A stretch of DNA of 64,000 bases from Flavipsychrobacter sp. (GTDB taxonomy: Bacteria > Bacteroidota > Bacteroidia > Chitinophagales > Chitinophagaceae), in contig JAEUVF010000019.1 of NCBI GenBank assembly GCA_016787265.1, forward strand, positions 20,655 to 84,654, in the 5' to 3' direction. The position numbers and the translations under genes are program-made. The notes beneath the pieces are model-generated. The model saw only the letters and a program-made list of their open reading frames with translations. It did no database searches and was not told the origin of the DNA. Position 1 is the stretch's first letter. Each line of letters begins with the position of its first letter. This document shows, piece after piece, positions 9,401 through 17,307 of this stretch.

Positions 9401-10389
9401 CATTCATGTATGAAATCATTGGAAGTGTACCTGCTGCACCGTCCATTGTTGCTCCACCTCAGGCTAGTCCGGTTTTTAACATCAATAATGGCAACAGTTA
9501 TTCATTGGTTCGTTTACGCGTAGTGGATTACTGTGGTAATGCAACACTGAATGATGTCAGTGTACTACCTCTGCAGAATATCGTGGTAACCGCACAATCG
9601 GATTGTTATTATACGGATGTTACCTTATCCGTTCCGGCATTCCCCAATGCGAACTATGAGTGGTACCAGAAAATTTCTGAAACAGACAGTATACTGGTTG
9701 GTACTGATCGCGAGTATATGATCACTTACCTGGAACCGGATGGAATAGGTGAATATGTATCGAAAGTATCGGTTAACAACGGATGTTTAATGAGGCTCAG
9801 TTATTACAATATAACCGGAAATTGTGGAGGTGTATTATCTGACAAGATTAAGTTGAATGGGAAAACAGTTAGGAAAGCACACCAGCTAACATGGAATCAT
9901 TTGCAAACCGGTGATATTGTGCGTTACCAGGTAGAACGACTTCATCCTGTATCAAATGAATTTCAGGTAATTGGTGAAGTGAATGTGACAGGCAACCGTG
10001 CCGGAACCCAGTTTAGCTATACAGATGACCGATTAATAGCGCCACAACACCAATACCGCATTAAAGCAATCGATAAGAGTGGCAGACCAAGTTATAGCAA
10101 CCTGGTGAAATTGAAAATGGAAACGTCAGCGGTTCTTCCCATCCGGATTTATCCCAACCCGGTGAAAGATGTGGTGAACATCGCTTTCCAGGCATCTCAA
10201 CCAGGTCTGTACCAGTTTGACCTCCTGAATGTTGCCGGACAGGTATTGTACCAAACCCAGAAAGCGGTAGGCGGACCGGGTACTGTTACCATTCAGCGTA
10301 AAGTATCCATGAAGCCGGGAGTTTATTTCCTTAAGGTAAAAAATACAGAGACCGGCGTGGAAACAATGGAGAAATTACTCTTCCAATAA
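6472..10389 (+). CDS. Large secreted repeat protein with type IX sorting domain
   Basis: A 1305-residue protein with an N-terminal signal peptide (hydrophobic residues about 4-20, cleavage probably near WSQA) and a C-terminal T9SS sorting domain over the last roughly 85 residues. That domain opens with IYPNPVKDVVNI and ends in a MKPGVYFLKV element, so the protein should be exported by Sec and then secreted or surface-anchored by T9SS. Between them lie SprB/gliding-adhesin-like beta-rich segments (GTGNYNYRVTGP-type). The centre has six near-identical 81-82-residue units, each with an NLTNPxxCL core and a CYDTTIxRC end. A fibronectin III-like stretch precedes the sorting domain. Regular cysteine pairs in each unit suggest disulfides. 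Adhesin or surface-fibre role is inference; no enzyme motif is visible. Confidence 0.88.
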   Translation: MKKLYLFLSVLLNLIFYQVGWSQACNLIVNSAVSQESRCKATGSITVTASGGTGNYNYRVTGPIVTPYTSSSVISGLSAGIYTVMVQDVTTNCVAELLNIEVPGTYEDPRFNLSKTDETCLNSSNGTITVNNQTGGRAPYTFTIVAPSPAGVGTSNSTGIFSGLPGGEYAIELKDSCGGIQTRRINVLSYDWWIEYHNGARVNCRDANFELRLRDSRGNANTNSAIFATFQYGVVNSPGDTSWFNSYQFTYDLESRRSVRLVAKDACGNVRGVNWSDNSIPSVANVVATSFQSCNSFTASITGQTNLTNPTYCLLNSSNVQVACNNTGIFSGIQEGTYSITVRDDCFDTTITRNFVLAQPVLSLNPNVSLTRVSCDQVSASVSGLVNFTNPNFCLFNSAGVQLACNTTGSFPNLANGSYCIEVKDGCYDTTISRCFTVAPLIPSVAASVTVSDPQCDNVDISISGQTNLTNPQFCLFDQAGVQIACNTTGNFGNIPYGNYCMRIANDAACYDTTIERCFTVLPVPPSVNSQLDVVRNCSTIDLSIGGQTNLTNPQYCLYDASNTLIGCNTTGVFTGLPYGSYCMDIRNDVNCYDTTIRRCITVTPNIPSVGSLQTGSRGCTGFTMSLNGLTNLTNPVFRLKNSSGTVIGTNTNGVFSNVPYGTYCMEVQNDVACYDTLITRCLTVTQNIPNAGSAQWSNRTCTGFNARIQWVSNFTSPTYTLRDSANNIVATNSTGQFNNIPYGSYCIGIRDNCYDTTITRCLDVRRPVPGISLLAQPSCVFNKTNLRVTASNGFGPYTIKVYTPGDSLVATATSWSTTLWANGLDMLPGGQQYRVELTDNCGSATTANVTPVISTFNSDLQVTAKCPSGVNQNGSSELTVTVSSNLGVISPVIIRKDGNVVNMPYNTGSVAVYKWMDLEPATYVIQYNLPGSCNNKGYDTIVVGAYQYPQLDKSASYQCDNNSFSVGANVTGGAPPFMYEIIGSVPAAPSIVAPPQASPVFNINNGNSYSLVRLRVVDYCGNATLNDVSVLPLQNIVVTAQSDCYYTDVTLSVPAFPNANYEWYQKISETDSILVGTDREYMITYLEPDGIGEYVSKVSVNNGCLMRLSYYNITGNCGGVLSDKIKLNGKTVRKAHQLTWNHLQTGDIVRYQVERLHPVSNEFQVIGEVNVTGNRAGTQFSYTDDRLIAPQHQYRIKAIDKSGRPSYSNLVKLKMETSAVLPIRIYPNPVKDVVNIAFQASQPGLYQFDLLNVAGQVLYQTQKAVGGPGTVTIQRKVSMKPGVYFLKVKNTETGVETMEKLLFQ
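7348..8772 (+). repeat. Six tandem in-frame 243-246 bp repeats inside the T9SS cargo gene
   Basis: The NLTNP-like codons start at 7387, 7630, 7873, 8119, 8365 and 8611, giving spacings of 243, 243, 246, 246 and 246 bases. The units differ clearly at DNA level, so the array is old. The last unit has lost part of the consensus (SNFTSP, no first cysteine). Confidence 0.93.
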
Positions 10390-10393
10390 TTTG

Positions 10394-10435
10394 ACTGCAG
10401 CATATAAGTAATTATTTTTACTTATATGCTGCAGT
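10394..10435. other. 18-bp perfect hairpin containing a start codon
   Basis: The left arm at 10394-10411 and right arm at 10418-10435 are perfectly complementary with a 6-base loop. The hairpin follows the stop codon of the repeat protein by 4 bases, and the ATG of the next gene (10426-10428) lies in the right arm. No T-run follows, so it is not a standard terminator. Confidence 0.85.
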
Positions 10436-11307
10436 TATTCCCCAAACCCTCCGGATTGGCGCTGGTTGTTTTTTTACTGGCCTGTACCAAATCGGGTGAA
10501 CCCGAAAATTTTCAGCCACTGTTTAAAGAGCCTTCAGGTACATTGTTACCTGGAAATTTTCCGGGAGAGGTATCCGGAATTGCGGATAGTTATGTGCAAC
10601 CTGGTTCCATCTGGATGATACAGGATAGTCATAACGGTAATGAGTTGCTTCGGGTAAATCATAGCGGCGAATTACAGGACGCAGTAGCCCTTCCCGGGGC
10701 TGAGAACCGTGATTGGGAAGATTTGGCCATAGGAACCGGTCCGGATGCCGCATTTAACTATCTGTACATCGCGGAAACCGGAGATAATGCGCGCCAGCAT
10801 TCAGAATACGCCATTTACCGGATGGAGGAACCGGCGGCAGGAGTAAGCACCGTTCAGAACCTGGTGAAGATCCGGTTTGTTTATGGTGATGGTGCATCTC
10901 ATAATACCGAAGCCATTCTGGTAGACCCTGCAACAAAAGATATCCTGCTGGTGACAAAAGAAAAGCCTGCAACAGTGTTTGTGTTGCGATATCCCTACAA
11001 AACAGATGAACTCAATACGGCCTTGTTTGCCGGTTCTACTAAACTGGAAACAGTAACCGGTGCTGCAATAGGAAGGGATGGAAAGGAATTGTTACTCAGG
11101 ACTTATTCCGGAATTTATTATTGGAAAAGAAATAATGGAGAATCGGCAGAAGCGGCACTTCAAAGGGAAGCCGTTTCAATAACACCTGCACTTGAACCCC
11201 AGGGGGAAGCGATTACTTTTAAAACCGATATAAAAGGGTTTTATACGTTAAGTGAAAATGCGGGACTGCCGGTAGCCCTCCGGCTTAATTATTATGCGCG
11301 GAATTAA
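10426..11307 (+). CDS. Putative lipoprotein with beta-propeller-like body
   Basis: A 293-residue protein with a short lipoprotein signal (LVVFLLAC, lipid cysteine at about residue 20), so probably attached to the outer or inner membrane on the periplasmic side. The body has repeated blade-like motifs (GSIWMIQDSHNGNELLRV, DWEDLAIG, YLYIAETGDN, TEAILVDP, DILLVTKE), resembling SdiA-regulated/NHL-type propellers. No enzyme residues were recognised. The ATG lies inside an 18-bp hairpin, so translation may depend on its melting; no better in-frame start precedes the signal peptide. The 3' end overlaps the convergent ytxJ by 23 bases. It may be co-transcribed with the T9SS cargo gene 36 bases upstream. 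Confidence 0.8.
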   Translation: MLQLFPKPSGLALVVFLLACTKSGEPENFQPLFKEPSGTLLPGNFPGEVSGIADSYVQPGSIWMIQDSHNGNELLRVNHSGELQDAVALPGAENRDWEDLAIGTGPDAAFNYLYIAETGDNARQHSEYAIYRMEEPAAGVSTVQNLVKIRFVYGDGASHNTEAILVDPATKDILLVTKEKPATVFVLRYPYKTDELNTALFAGSTKLETVTGAAIGRDGKELLLRTYSGIYYWKRNNGESAEAALQREAVSITPALEPQGEAITFKTDIKGFYTLSENAGLPVALRLNYYARN

Positions 11308-11629
11308 TAGCGGCTTGCAGTTCTGCCATTGAAATACCCATATGACTCGCGGAATAATCAACGGATTCATTCCTGATCAGCAATATTTGAGGGGATTCAT
11401 GCTCCACACCAAATTCATCTGCTATAGCATTGGATACCGGGCGATAGCGAATCAGATCCAGGTAGTGAAAATCGACGCCTTCAGGAAGAATGGACTTTTC
11501 CAACCTGTTTTTGGCCATTGCACTAATTGAACAGCGGGTGCTGTGCTTGAAGATAACCTGTGGTTTTTGGAGTGATGCCTTCCTGATAGCGTTCAGTTGT
11601 TCCAGGCTTTGGAGCGTGTTCCAATTCAT
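11285..11629 (-). CDS. ytxJ: Bacillithiol-system redox protein YtxJ (monothiol bacilliredoxin-like)
   Basis: A 114-residue thioredoxin-fold protein of the YtxJ family, which in bacillithiol-producing bacteria removes bacillithiol from S-bacillithiolated proteins. The single active cysteine is C33 in KHSTRCSIS, where YtxJ proteins carry a monothiol motif. The family tail with FGVEHESPQILLI matches the cis-proline region. The start at 11629 is preferred; a frame 8 codons longer would overlap the lipoprotein gene upstream. It follows that small lipoprotein gene by 13 bases, so they form one operon. The bacillithiol deacetylase gene bshB1 at 35649 supports the assignment. The 3' end overlaps the convergent lipoprotein gene by 23 bases. 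Confidence 0.85.
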   Translation of the reverse strand: MNWNTLQSLEQLNAIRKASLQKPQVIFKHSTRCSISAMAKNRLEKSILPEGVDFHYLDLIRYRPVSNAIADEFGVEHESPQILLIRNESVDYSASHMGISMAELQAAINSAHNN

Positions 11630-11642
11630 AGTTAACAGATAT

Positions 11643-11756
11643 TTAATAACCAACCATTCCCGCAGACATCTTACAACCTCCTCTTGAAGTAGTACAGGAG
11701 CTGAAACCCACTGCCAGCAAACTCGCCAATCCGATAACTATCAACAATTTTTTCAT
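11643..11756 (-). CDS. Tiny lipoprotein, 37 residues, upstream of ytxJ
   Basis: The minus strand from 11756 reads ATG AAA AAA TTG TTG ATA and encodes a 37-residue protein. It has a lysine pair, a hydrophobic core (LLIVIGLASLLAVGF) and a lipobox SSC with lipidated C21. The mature peptide is only 17 residues (CTTSRGGCKMSAGMVGY), with a second cysteine at C28. It ends 13 bases before ytxJ, so the two are almost surely co-transcribed. The perfect lipoprotein layout in so short a frame makes chance unlikely. The function is unknown; a redox role through C28 with the neighbouring bacilliredoxin is speculation. Confidence 0.75.
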   Translation of the reverse strand: MKKLLIVIGLASLLAVGFSSCTTSRGGCKMSAGMVGY

Positions 11757-11895
11757 GATTACTGTATTTATTCCACTGTTGTGCAAATTACATACCTAAC
11801 TTGAAACCTCCATTAAAAACAACTGGATACATTCAAATTATTAATAATTTATGGTATGGTTAACAGGAGCTGATTGGGTAAACTGGCAATAAGTG

Positions 11896-11903
11896 TACAT
11901 TTG
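11896..11903 (+). promoter_or_regulatory. -7 box of the exonuclease gene
   Basis: TACATTTG, an exact TANNTTTG match, ends 4 bases before the ATG at 11908. It overlaps the in-frame GTG at 11893, so that GTG cannot be the start. Confidence 0.6.
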
Positions 11904-11907
11904 CGCC

Positions 11908-12678
11908 ATGCCTTTACAATTACAGCGACCAATAGCCTTTATTGACCTTGAGACAACCGGCACGAATCTGGGTACCGACAGGATTGTGGAAATAGCAATC
12001 GTTCGAATCGGGAAGGACAACTCGAGAACCAATAAACGAAAGTTAATTAACCCGGAAATGCCAATTCCGGCAGGTGCTTCCGATATTCATGGTATCACGG
12101 ATGAAATGGTAAAAGATGCCCCTACTTTTCGCCAGGTTGCCAATGAATTGAAGCAGTTCCTTGAAAATTGTGATCTTGCCGGATACAATTCCAACCGGTT
12201 TGACATTCCGCTCTTGGTGGAAGAATTTTTACGATCAGGTCTTGAATTCGAAATAGGTTCCCGCAGGTTGCTGGATGTGCAGAAGATCTTTCACCTGATG
12301 GAACAGCGGACCTTAAGCGCTGCCTACAAATTCTATTGCAATAAAACATTGGATGGAGCACATAGTGCAGAGATTGATGCAACTGCAACTTGGGAAGTGC
12401 TGGAGGCGCAACTGGTCCGATATCCCCAATTAGGCGATACTGTTGAGTCTGTTATAAAATTTATAGGAGAAGAACAAATCGTTGATTTTGCCCGTCGTTT
12501 CGTATTTGTGAATGGCGTAGAAGTATTCAATTTTGGTAAACATAAAGGTCGCCCTGTTGCCGATGTATTAAAATCGGAACCACAGTATTACGACTGGATG
12601 ATGAAAGGAGATTTCCCCTTGCATACCAAACAGAAGTTGACTGAAATATTAAACAGGACCTTGCTGAAGAAACCTTAA
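11908..12678 (+). CDS. DnaQ-like 3'-5' exonuclease (DEDDh)
   Basis: A 256-residue protein with a DnaQ/epsilon-type exonuclease domain at about residues 8-170. The motifs are Exo I (FIDLETTG, D13 and E15), Exo II (GYNSNRFDIPLL) and Exo III (GAHSAEIDA, with the catalytic His and Asp). A C-terminal domain of about 50 residues (FNFGKHKGRPVADVL ... YYDWMMKGDFP) is known from exonuclease X-like and putative quorum-sensing-regulated proteins. It probably acts in DNA repair or nucleic-acid trimming rather than as the replicative proofreader, because it is not fused to the polymerase. The start is set by the promoter box directly upstream. Confidence 0.9.
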   Translation: MPLQLQRPIAFIDLETTGTNLGTDRIVEIAIVRIGKDNSRTNKRKLINPEMPIPAGASDIHGITDEMVKDAPTFRQVANELKQFLENCDLAGYNSNRFDIPLLVEEFLRSGLEFEIGSRRLLDVQKIFHLMEQRTLSAAYKFYCNKTLDGAHSAEIDATATWEVLEAQLVRYPQLGDTVESVIKFIGEEQIVDFARRFVFVNGVEVFNFGKHKGRPVADVLKSEPQYYDWMMKGDFPLHTKQKLTEILNRTLLKKP

Positions 12679-12684
12679 TTCAAT

Positions 12685-12692
12685 TAATTTCG
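12685..12692 (+). promoter_or_regulatory. -7 box (TANNTTCG variant) of the glycosyltransferase gene
   Basis: TAATTTCG lies 9 bases before the TTG start codon at 12702. The C variant in the TTTG part recurs before yggS, glnS and lpd in this window. Confidence 0.4.
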
Positions 12693-12701
12693 CTTCCGTT
12701 T

Positions 12702-13463
12702 TTGGAAAAGATTGTCATCATACCTACGTATAACGAGAAAGAAAACATTTCTTCTATCCTTCAGGCTATTTTCGGGCTGCAGCTGGATTTTCATGTATTG
12801 GTGATTGATGATGGATCTCCGGACGGCACTGCACAGATTGTACAGGGCCTGCAGAGGCAATATCCGGGTCAATTATTTCTTGAACAACGTACCGGCAAAC
12901 TGGGATTGGGAACTGCATACATCCATGGATTTAAATGGTCGTTGGCAAAAGGGTATAAGTACATCTTCGAGATGGATGCTGATTTCTCTCATAATCCAAA
13001 AGACCTGCAACGACTCTATCTGGCATGTTCAGAAGAAGGTGCTGACCTGGCGATCGGGTCCAGATGGGTAAAAGGAGGCGGTACCGTAAACTGGCCCTGG
13101 GACCGGATCTTTTTATCAAAGGGGGGAAGCCTGTATACCCGCATCATTACCTGGATGCCGGTTAAAGATACAACTGCTGGCTTTGTCTGTTATAAAAGAG
13201 AAGTTCTGGAAGCCATTAATCTCGATCAAATCCGTTTTCTCGGTTATGCCTTTCAGATAGAAATGAAATTTGCCGCATGGAAACTTGGATTCAGGATCAA
13301 AGAAGTGCCGATCATCTTTGAAGACCGCCAGTATGGAGTATCGAAAATGCACAAAGGCATTGTAAAAGAAGGAGTATTGGGGGTGCTGAAACTCCGCTGG
13401 GAAAGTTTGTTCAAAGATTACCACAACCGGATGAAAAATAGTGAAGAAGAAGCAGCCGCATGA
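12702..13463 (+). CDS. Polyprenol monophosphomannose synthase-like glycosyltransferase (GT2)
   Basis: A 253-residue GT-A fold family 2 enzyme of the dolichol-phosphate-mannose synthase (DPM1) group, expected to move mannose or another hexose from a nucleotide sugar to a polyprenyl phosphate at the inner membrane face. Seen: PTYNEKEN at the N-terminus, VIDDGSPDGT (about 34-43), the metal-binding DAD motif at D92-D94 in FEMDADFSHNP, and the C-terminal SKMHKGIVKEG. No membrane helices, as in soluble DPM1 enzymes. The start codon is TTG: no ATG occurs in frame before the PTYNE strand. It overlaps the EamA gene by 4 bases (ATGA), so they are translationally coupled. Confidence 0.9.
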   Translation: MEKIVIIPTYNEKENISSILQAIFGLQLDFHVLVIDDGSPDGTAQIVQGLQRQYPGQLFLEQRTGKLGLGTAYIHGFKWSLAKGYKYIFEMDADFSHNPKDLQRLYLACSEEGADLAIGSRWVKGGGTVNWPWDRIFLSKGGSLYTRIITWMPVKDTTAGFVCYKREVLEAINLDQIRFLGYAFQIEMKFAAWKLGFRIKEVPIIFEDRQYGVSKMHKGIVKEGVLGVLKLRWESLFKDYHNRMKNSEEEAAA

Positions 13464-14329
13464 AAACCGCCTTTATTCGGTTGCACATCGCCGTTATACT
13501 GGCGGGATTTACCGGTGTATTGGGCCGGTTAATTACCTTAAATGAATCGATGATCGTTTTTTACAGGTTGTTATTAAGTGCACTTGCGCTCTGGCTTATC
13601 GCTGCATTCCGTAAGACCATTCAAAAAATTTCAATTTCACAACTCGCCGCTATTGCAGGTGTTGGATTCATTGCAGCTATTCATTGGGTAACTTTTTATG
13701 GAGCAATCAAATATTCGAATGTATCGGTTACTCTTGTTTGTTTTTCCGCCATTGGATTTTTCACTGCATTGGTGGAACCCTTGCTGCTTCGGAAAAAGCC
13801 GGTTTGGCAGGAAATTGCTCTTGGATTAATGGTAATTCTGGGAATTGTTATCATTTTTCAATTTGACACCCGATATCAAACGGGCATTGTAATAGGAGTG
13901 ATATCCGCCTTTTTAGGAGCCATTTTTCCTGTACTGAACAGAATACTGCTAAAAAAGGTTTCAGTTGAAACACTTGTCACTTATGAACTTACCGGCGGGT
14001 TTCTTACCCTGACCTGCATCCTGCCGGTTTATTTATCATTTTCTCCGGCAACAGAACTCCTGCCAACCTGGTCTGATTGGGGCTGGTTATTGATTTTATC
14101 CTTGTTTTGTACCGTATGGGCCTTTTATTTGTCGGCCTACGCACTCAAGTATATTTCCGCTTTTACCGTAAACCTGACCTATAACCTGGAACCGGTATAT
14201 GGCATTCTCATGGCCTTTTTTCTATTTCAGGAAAATGATGCTCTTGGATTCCATTTTTATATTGGACTAAGCATCATTGTAACTGCAGTTTTACTACAGT
14301 TGTTTCGTGTCTGGAAAGCACATCGATAA
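13460..14329 (+). CDS. EamA/DMT-family inner-membrane transporter
   Basis: A 289-residue protein with about ten hydrophobic helices forming two EamA repeats (about residues 5-135 and 145-285), the usual shape of drug/metabolite transporters such as RhaT or YdcZ-like exporters. Family members move amino acids, nucleotide sugars or other small metabolites; the substrate cannot be read from the sequence. The start codon overlaps the stop of the glycosyltransferase gene (ATGA), which suggests a shared function, perhaps supply or export for glycan assembly, but this is inference from position. Confidence 0.88.
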   Translation: MKTAFIRLHIAVILAGFTGVLGRLITLNESMIVFYRLLLSALALWLIAAFRKTIQKISISQLAAIAGVGFIAAIHWVTFYGAIKYSNVSVTLVCFSAIGFFTALVEPLLLRKKPVWQEIALGLMVILGIVIIFQFDTRYQTGIVIGVISAFLGAIFPVLNRILLKKVSVETLVTYELTGGFLTLTCILPVYLSFSPATELLPTWSDWGWLLILSLFCTVWAFYLSAYALKYISAFTVNLTYNLEPVYGILMAFFLFQENDALGFHFYIGLSIIVTAVLLQLFRVWKAHR

Positions 14330-14367
14330 AGCGGATTGCTTAATTTTAGCTACTAAACTGTACACAC

Positions 14368-17307
14368 ATGCGGAAAATTTGTTGGGCGCTGGTTCTTCTG
14401 ATTAGTTATTTGCCGGCCAGTTCACAAAAAAAGCCATTAGATCATAACGTATATGATCAATGGCAGAATATTGGTGAGAGAATCCTGAGTAGTGATGGAA
14501 AGTGGCTTGCCTATTCAGTAGTTGTTCAGGAAGGGGATGGACATTTACTTCTTAAGTCAACCACCGGTAATAAATCCTGGAAACTTCCACGTGCTTACCA
14601 GGCGATGTTTAGTCACGATAACCGCTTCCTGGTGGCACGGATCAAACCGTATTTTAAAGAAACACGCGAAGCAAGAATCCGGAAAAAAGGACCGAATGAT
14701 ATGCCGAAGGATTCCCTGTTAATACTTGATTTGGAGAAAGGTTCCGAGCAACGGATTGCAGATGTAAAATCCTACCAGATGCCGGCAAAAGGCGGTAGTT
14801 TACTGGCCTATCATAAATGGAAAACGATCCCGGTTCAGCCCCGGCCTGTTGTTGCGGACTCGCTTGTCCGTTTACAGCGTATGTTACAAATGGCAGATAG
14901 CCTGAACCGTGTCTCCGATAGTTTACGTAACAAGGTAAATGAAGCACGCATAAAAGGGATGGCCGCTATTCAGCCCGCCAAAGCGCCGGATGCCGGCAAA
15001 AAGACTGAGTCGGTTGAAGAAGGAACTGAATTGATTGTTCGTGACCTGAGTACTGGAAAAGAGTGGATCCATAAACTGGTACTTGAATATAAGTTCGCGG
15101 ATTTTGGACAGGTACTGGTAATTGAGCAAAGCAAAAAGAATGGTGATAGCTTGAGCAAAGCCAAATTATTGTGGCAGGATTTTACCCGTAACAGCATCGA
15201 TACCATATTATCCGGGTTTCAGGAAGCGAAGTCATTTGCCATATCAGAAGCGGGTAATCGATTTGCTTTCGTAGTTCAACAGGACAGCAGTGCGAAGGCA
15301 CTGAAAAAATATTATCAGCTTTATTATTTTGAAACAGGTCTGGGTAAAGCAAGAGAACTCCTGGGTAGAAATTCAACGGGTGTGGGAAAGCAACAGGTCA
15401 TCAGTCCTGATTACGCCCTTTATTTCAGCCGCGATGGTAAACGACTTTTCTTCGGACTGGCGCAGGATCGTCCTGTTAAAGACACCAGCCTTGTTGAGTT
15501 TGAAACCGCTAAACTGGATGTATGGAATTATAAAGATGACTACCTGCAACCACAACAACTGGTCAATATATCCAACGAGCTGAAAAAAAGCTTGCTGGCT
15601 GTTTGGAACCTGGAGTCAGGAAAATGGCTGCAGTTAGCAGACGACAGTTGTGAAATGGTACTGACGGGAGATGAGGGAAACTCGGCCTATGCATTAGGCA
15701 TGAGTAACCTGGGTTACCGGATCGAACAACAGTGGAAACAGGATGGTGCAGTTCGTTTATACCTGGTTGATGTATTGTCCGGAAAGCGAAAACTAATAAC
15801 TGAGAAGGCTAACCGGGGAAGCGTTCGCTTGTCGCCCGCCGGGAATTTTATAATATGGTATGATCCGATTCAAAAGCATTGGATCAGTTATTCAAATCAG
15901 ACAGGTATTAAAACAGTGCTGACAAAATCCATTACCGTTCCGCTTTATGATGAAGAGCATGATACGCCATCTGATGCTCCTCCGCATGGGGTAATGGGAT
16001 GGAAGGAAAAGGATGCCAACGTTTATATCTACGACAAATATGATATCTGGGAGTTAGATCCTGCCGGAAAAGAAGCAGCTAAAATGCTGACCCTTGGTTG
16101 GGGAAGAAAAAATAAAATCAGTATTCGTAATGAAGTACTGGATCGTGAAGAGCGCTTCCTGAAAGATGGTCAGCTTTTGTTGTTCCAGTTGTTTGACAAT
16201 ATTACAAAGGGATACGGTTGGAAAACGCATACATTAGGAGCTTCATTTGCAGGAGTCAGTCCGGCCACTTTGATCCATCCGTATGTAGTTGATGGTGCAA
16301 TCAAAGCGAAGAAAAGCGATGAGCTGCTGTTTGTAAAAGAAATGCCATCAGCCAGGGATCTTTGGTTGACTACCTTAAATGGAGCCGAAGATGCGGCAGC
16401 TCAGCGAAAGGTAAGTGAACTCAACCCGCAACAGGAACAATATAACTGGTTCACAGTGGAGCTGCTTAAATGGAAAATGTTGGATGGAAAGATGAGTGAA
16501 GGACTACTCTATAAACCAGAGAATTTTGATTCCACTAAAAAGTATCCGGTGATCTTTTATTTCTACGAAAAGAATGCCGACAGGAGGTACAATTATATAG
16601 AGCCTATGCCAGTAAGGGCATCCGTTAATATCGCCTATTACACCAGCAATGGTTACCTGGTATTTGATCCCAATATTTATTATAAAACCGGTCAGCCTGG
16701 TGAAGATGCCTATAATTCAGTGGTATCAGCGGCCCGGTATTTGTCGAAGTTCAAATTTGTGGATTCCACAAAAATGGGATTACAGGGGCATAGCTGGGGA
16801 GGTTACCAGATTGCTTACCTGATTACCCGAACCAACATGTTTGCAGCGGCAGAAGCAGGTGCACCGGTTAGTAATATGACCAGTGCCTATGGAGGTATTC
16901 GCTGGGGAACGGGTATTAGTCGCCAGTTCCAGTATGAAAAAACCCAAAGCAGGATCGGTGCCACACTCTGGGAGAAACCCGAACTATACATTAAGAACAG
17001 TCCGCTTTTTCGTGCCGATAAAGTAAAAACACCCTTGCTGATGTTGCACAATGATAAGGACGATGCTGTACCCTGGTACCAGGGCATCGAATATTTTACG
17101 GCATTACGCAGGTTAGGCAAACCGGTATGGATGATAAATTACAACGATGAATTACACGGGATCAATGAACGTAGAAACAGAAAGGACTGGACAATCCGTA
17201 TGGCTCAATTCTTCGATCATTATCTGAAAGGTGCACCGGCACCAGTATGGATGAAGGAAGGGGTACCGGCAACACTGAAAGGAATCAGATGGGGACTTGA
17301 CTATTAA
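14368..17307 (+). CDS. Secreted S9-family serine peptidase (prolyl oligopeptidase-like)
   Basis: A 979-residue protein with a signal peptide (LVLLISYLPASS, about residues 7-18), a long N-terminal beta-propeller region and a C-terminal alpha/beta-hydrolase domain from about 720. The catalytic triad is visible: S809 in GHSWGGYQ, D898 in HNDKDDAVP and H930 in DELHGINE. It cleaves peptides in the periplasm or outside. It is longer than typical dipeptidyl peptidases, with a low-complexity stretch near residues 150-200 (DSLVRLQRML ... SLRNKVNEAR). The stop codon shares the palindrome TTAA with the convergent gene downstream. Confidence 0.92.
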   Translation: MRKICWALVLLISYLPASSQKKPLDHNVYDQWQNIGERILSSDGKWLAYSVVVQEGDGHLLLKSTTGNKSWKLPRAYQAMFSHDNRFLVARIKPYFKETREARIRKKGPNDMPKDSLLILDLEKGSEQRIADVKSYQMPAKGGSLLAYHKWKTIPVQPRPVVADSLVRLQRMLQMADSLNRVSDSLRNKVNEARIKGMAAIQPAKAPDAGKKTESVEEGTELIVRDLSTGKEWIHKLVLEYKFADFGQVLVIEQSKKNGDSLSKAKLLWQDFTRNSIDTILSGFQEAKSFAISEAGNRFAFVVQQDSSAKALKKYYQLYYFETGLGKARELLGRNSTGVGKQQVISPDYALYFSRDGKRLFFGLAQDRPVKDTSLVEFETAKLDVWNYKDDYLQPQQLVNISNELKKSLLAVWNLESGKWLQLADDSCEMVLTGDEGNSAYALGMSNLGYRIEQQWKQDGAVRLYLVDVLSGKRKLITEKANRGSVRLSPAGNFIIWYDPIQKHWISYSNQTGIKTVLTKSITVPLYDEEHDTPSDAPPHGVMGWKEKDANVYIYDKYDIWELDPAGKEAAKMLTLGWGRKNKISIRNEVLDREERFLKDGQLLLFQLFDNITKGYGWKTHTLGASFAGVSPATLIHPYVVDGAIKAKKSDELLFVKEMPSARDLWLTTLNGAEDAAAQRKVSELNPQQEQYNWFTVELLKWKMLDGKMSEGLLYKPENFDSTKKYPVIFYFYEKNADRRYNYIEPMPVRASVNIAYYTSNGYLVFDPNIYYKTGQPGEDAYNSVVSAARYLSKFKFVDSTKMGLQGHSWGGYQIAYLITRTNMFAAAEAGAPVSNMTSAYGGIRWGTGISRQFQYEKTQSRIGATLWEKPELYIKNSPLFRADKVKTPLLMLHNDKDDAVPWYQGIEYFTALRRLGKPVWMINYNDELHGINERRNRKDWTIRMAQFFDHYLKGAPAPVWMKEGVPATLKGIRWGLDY

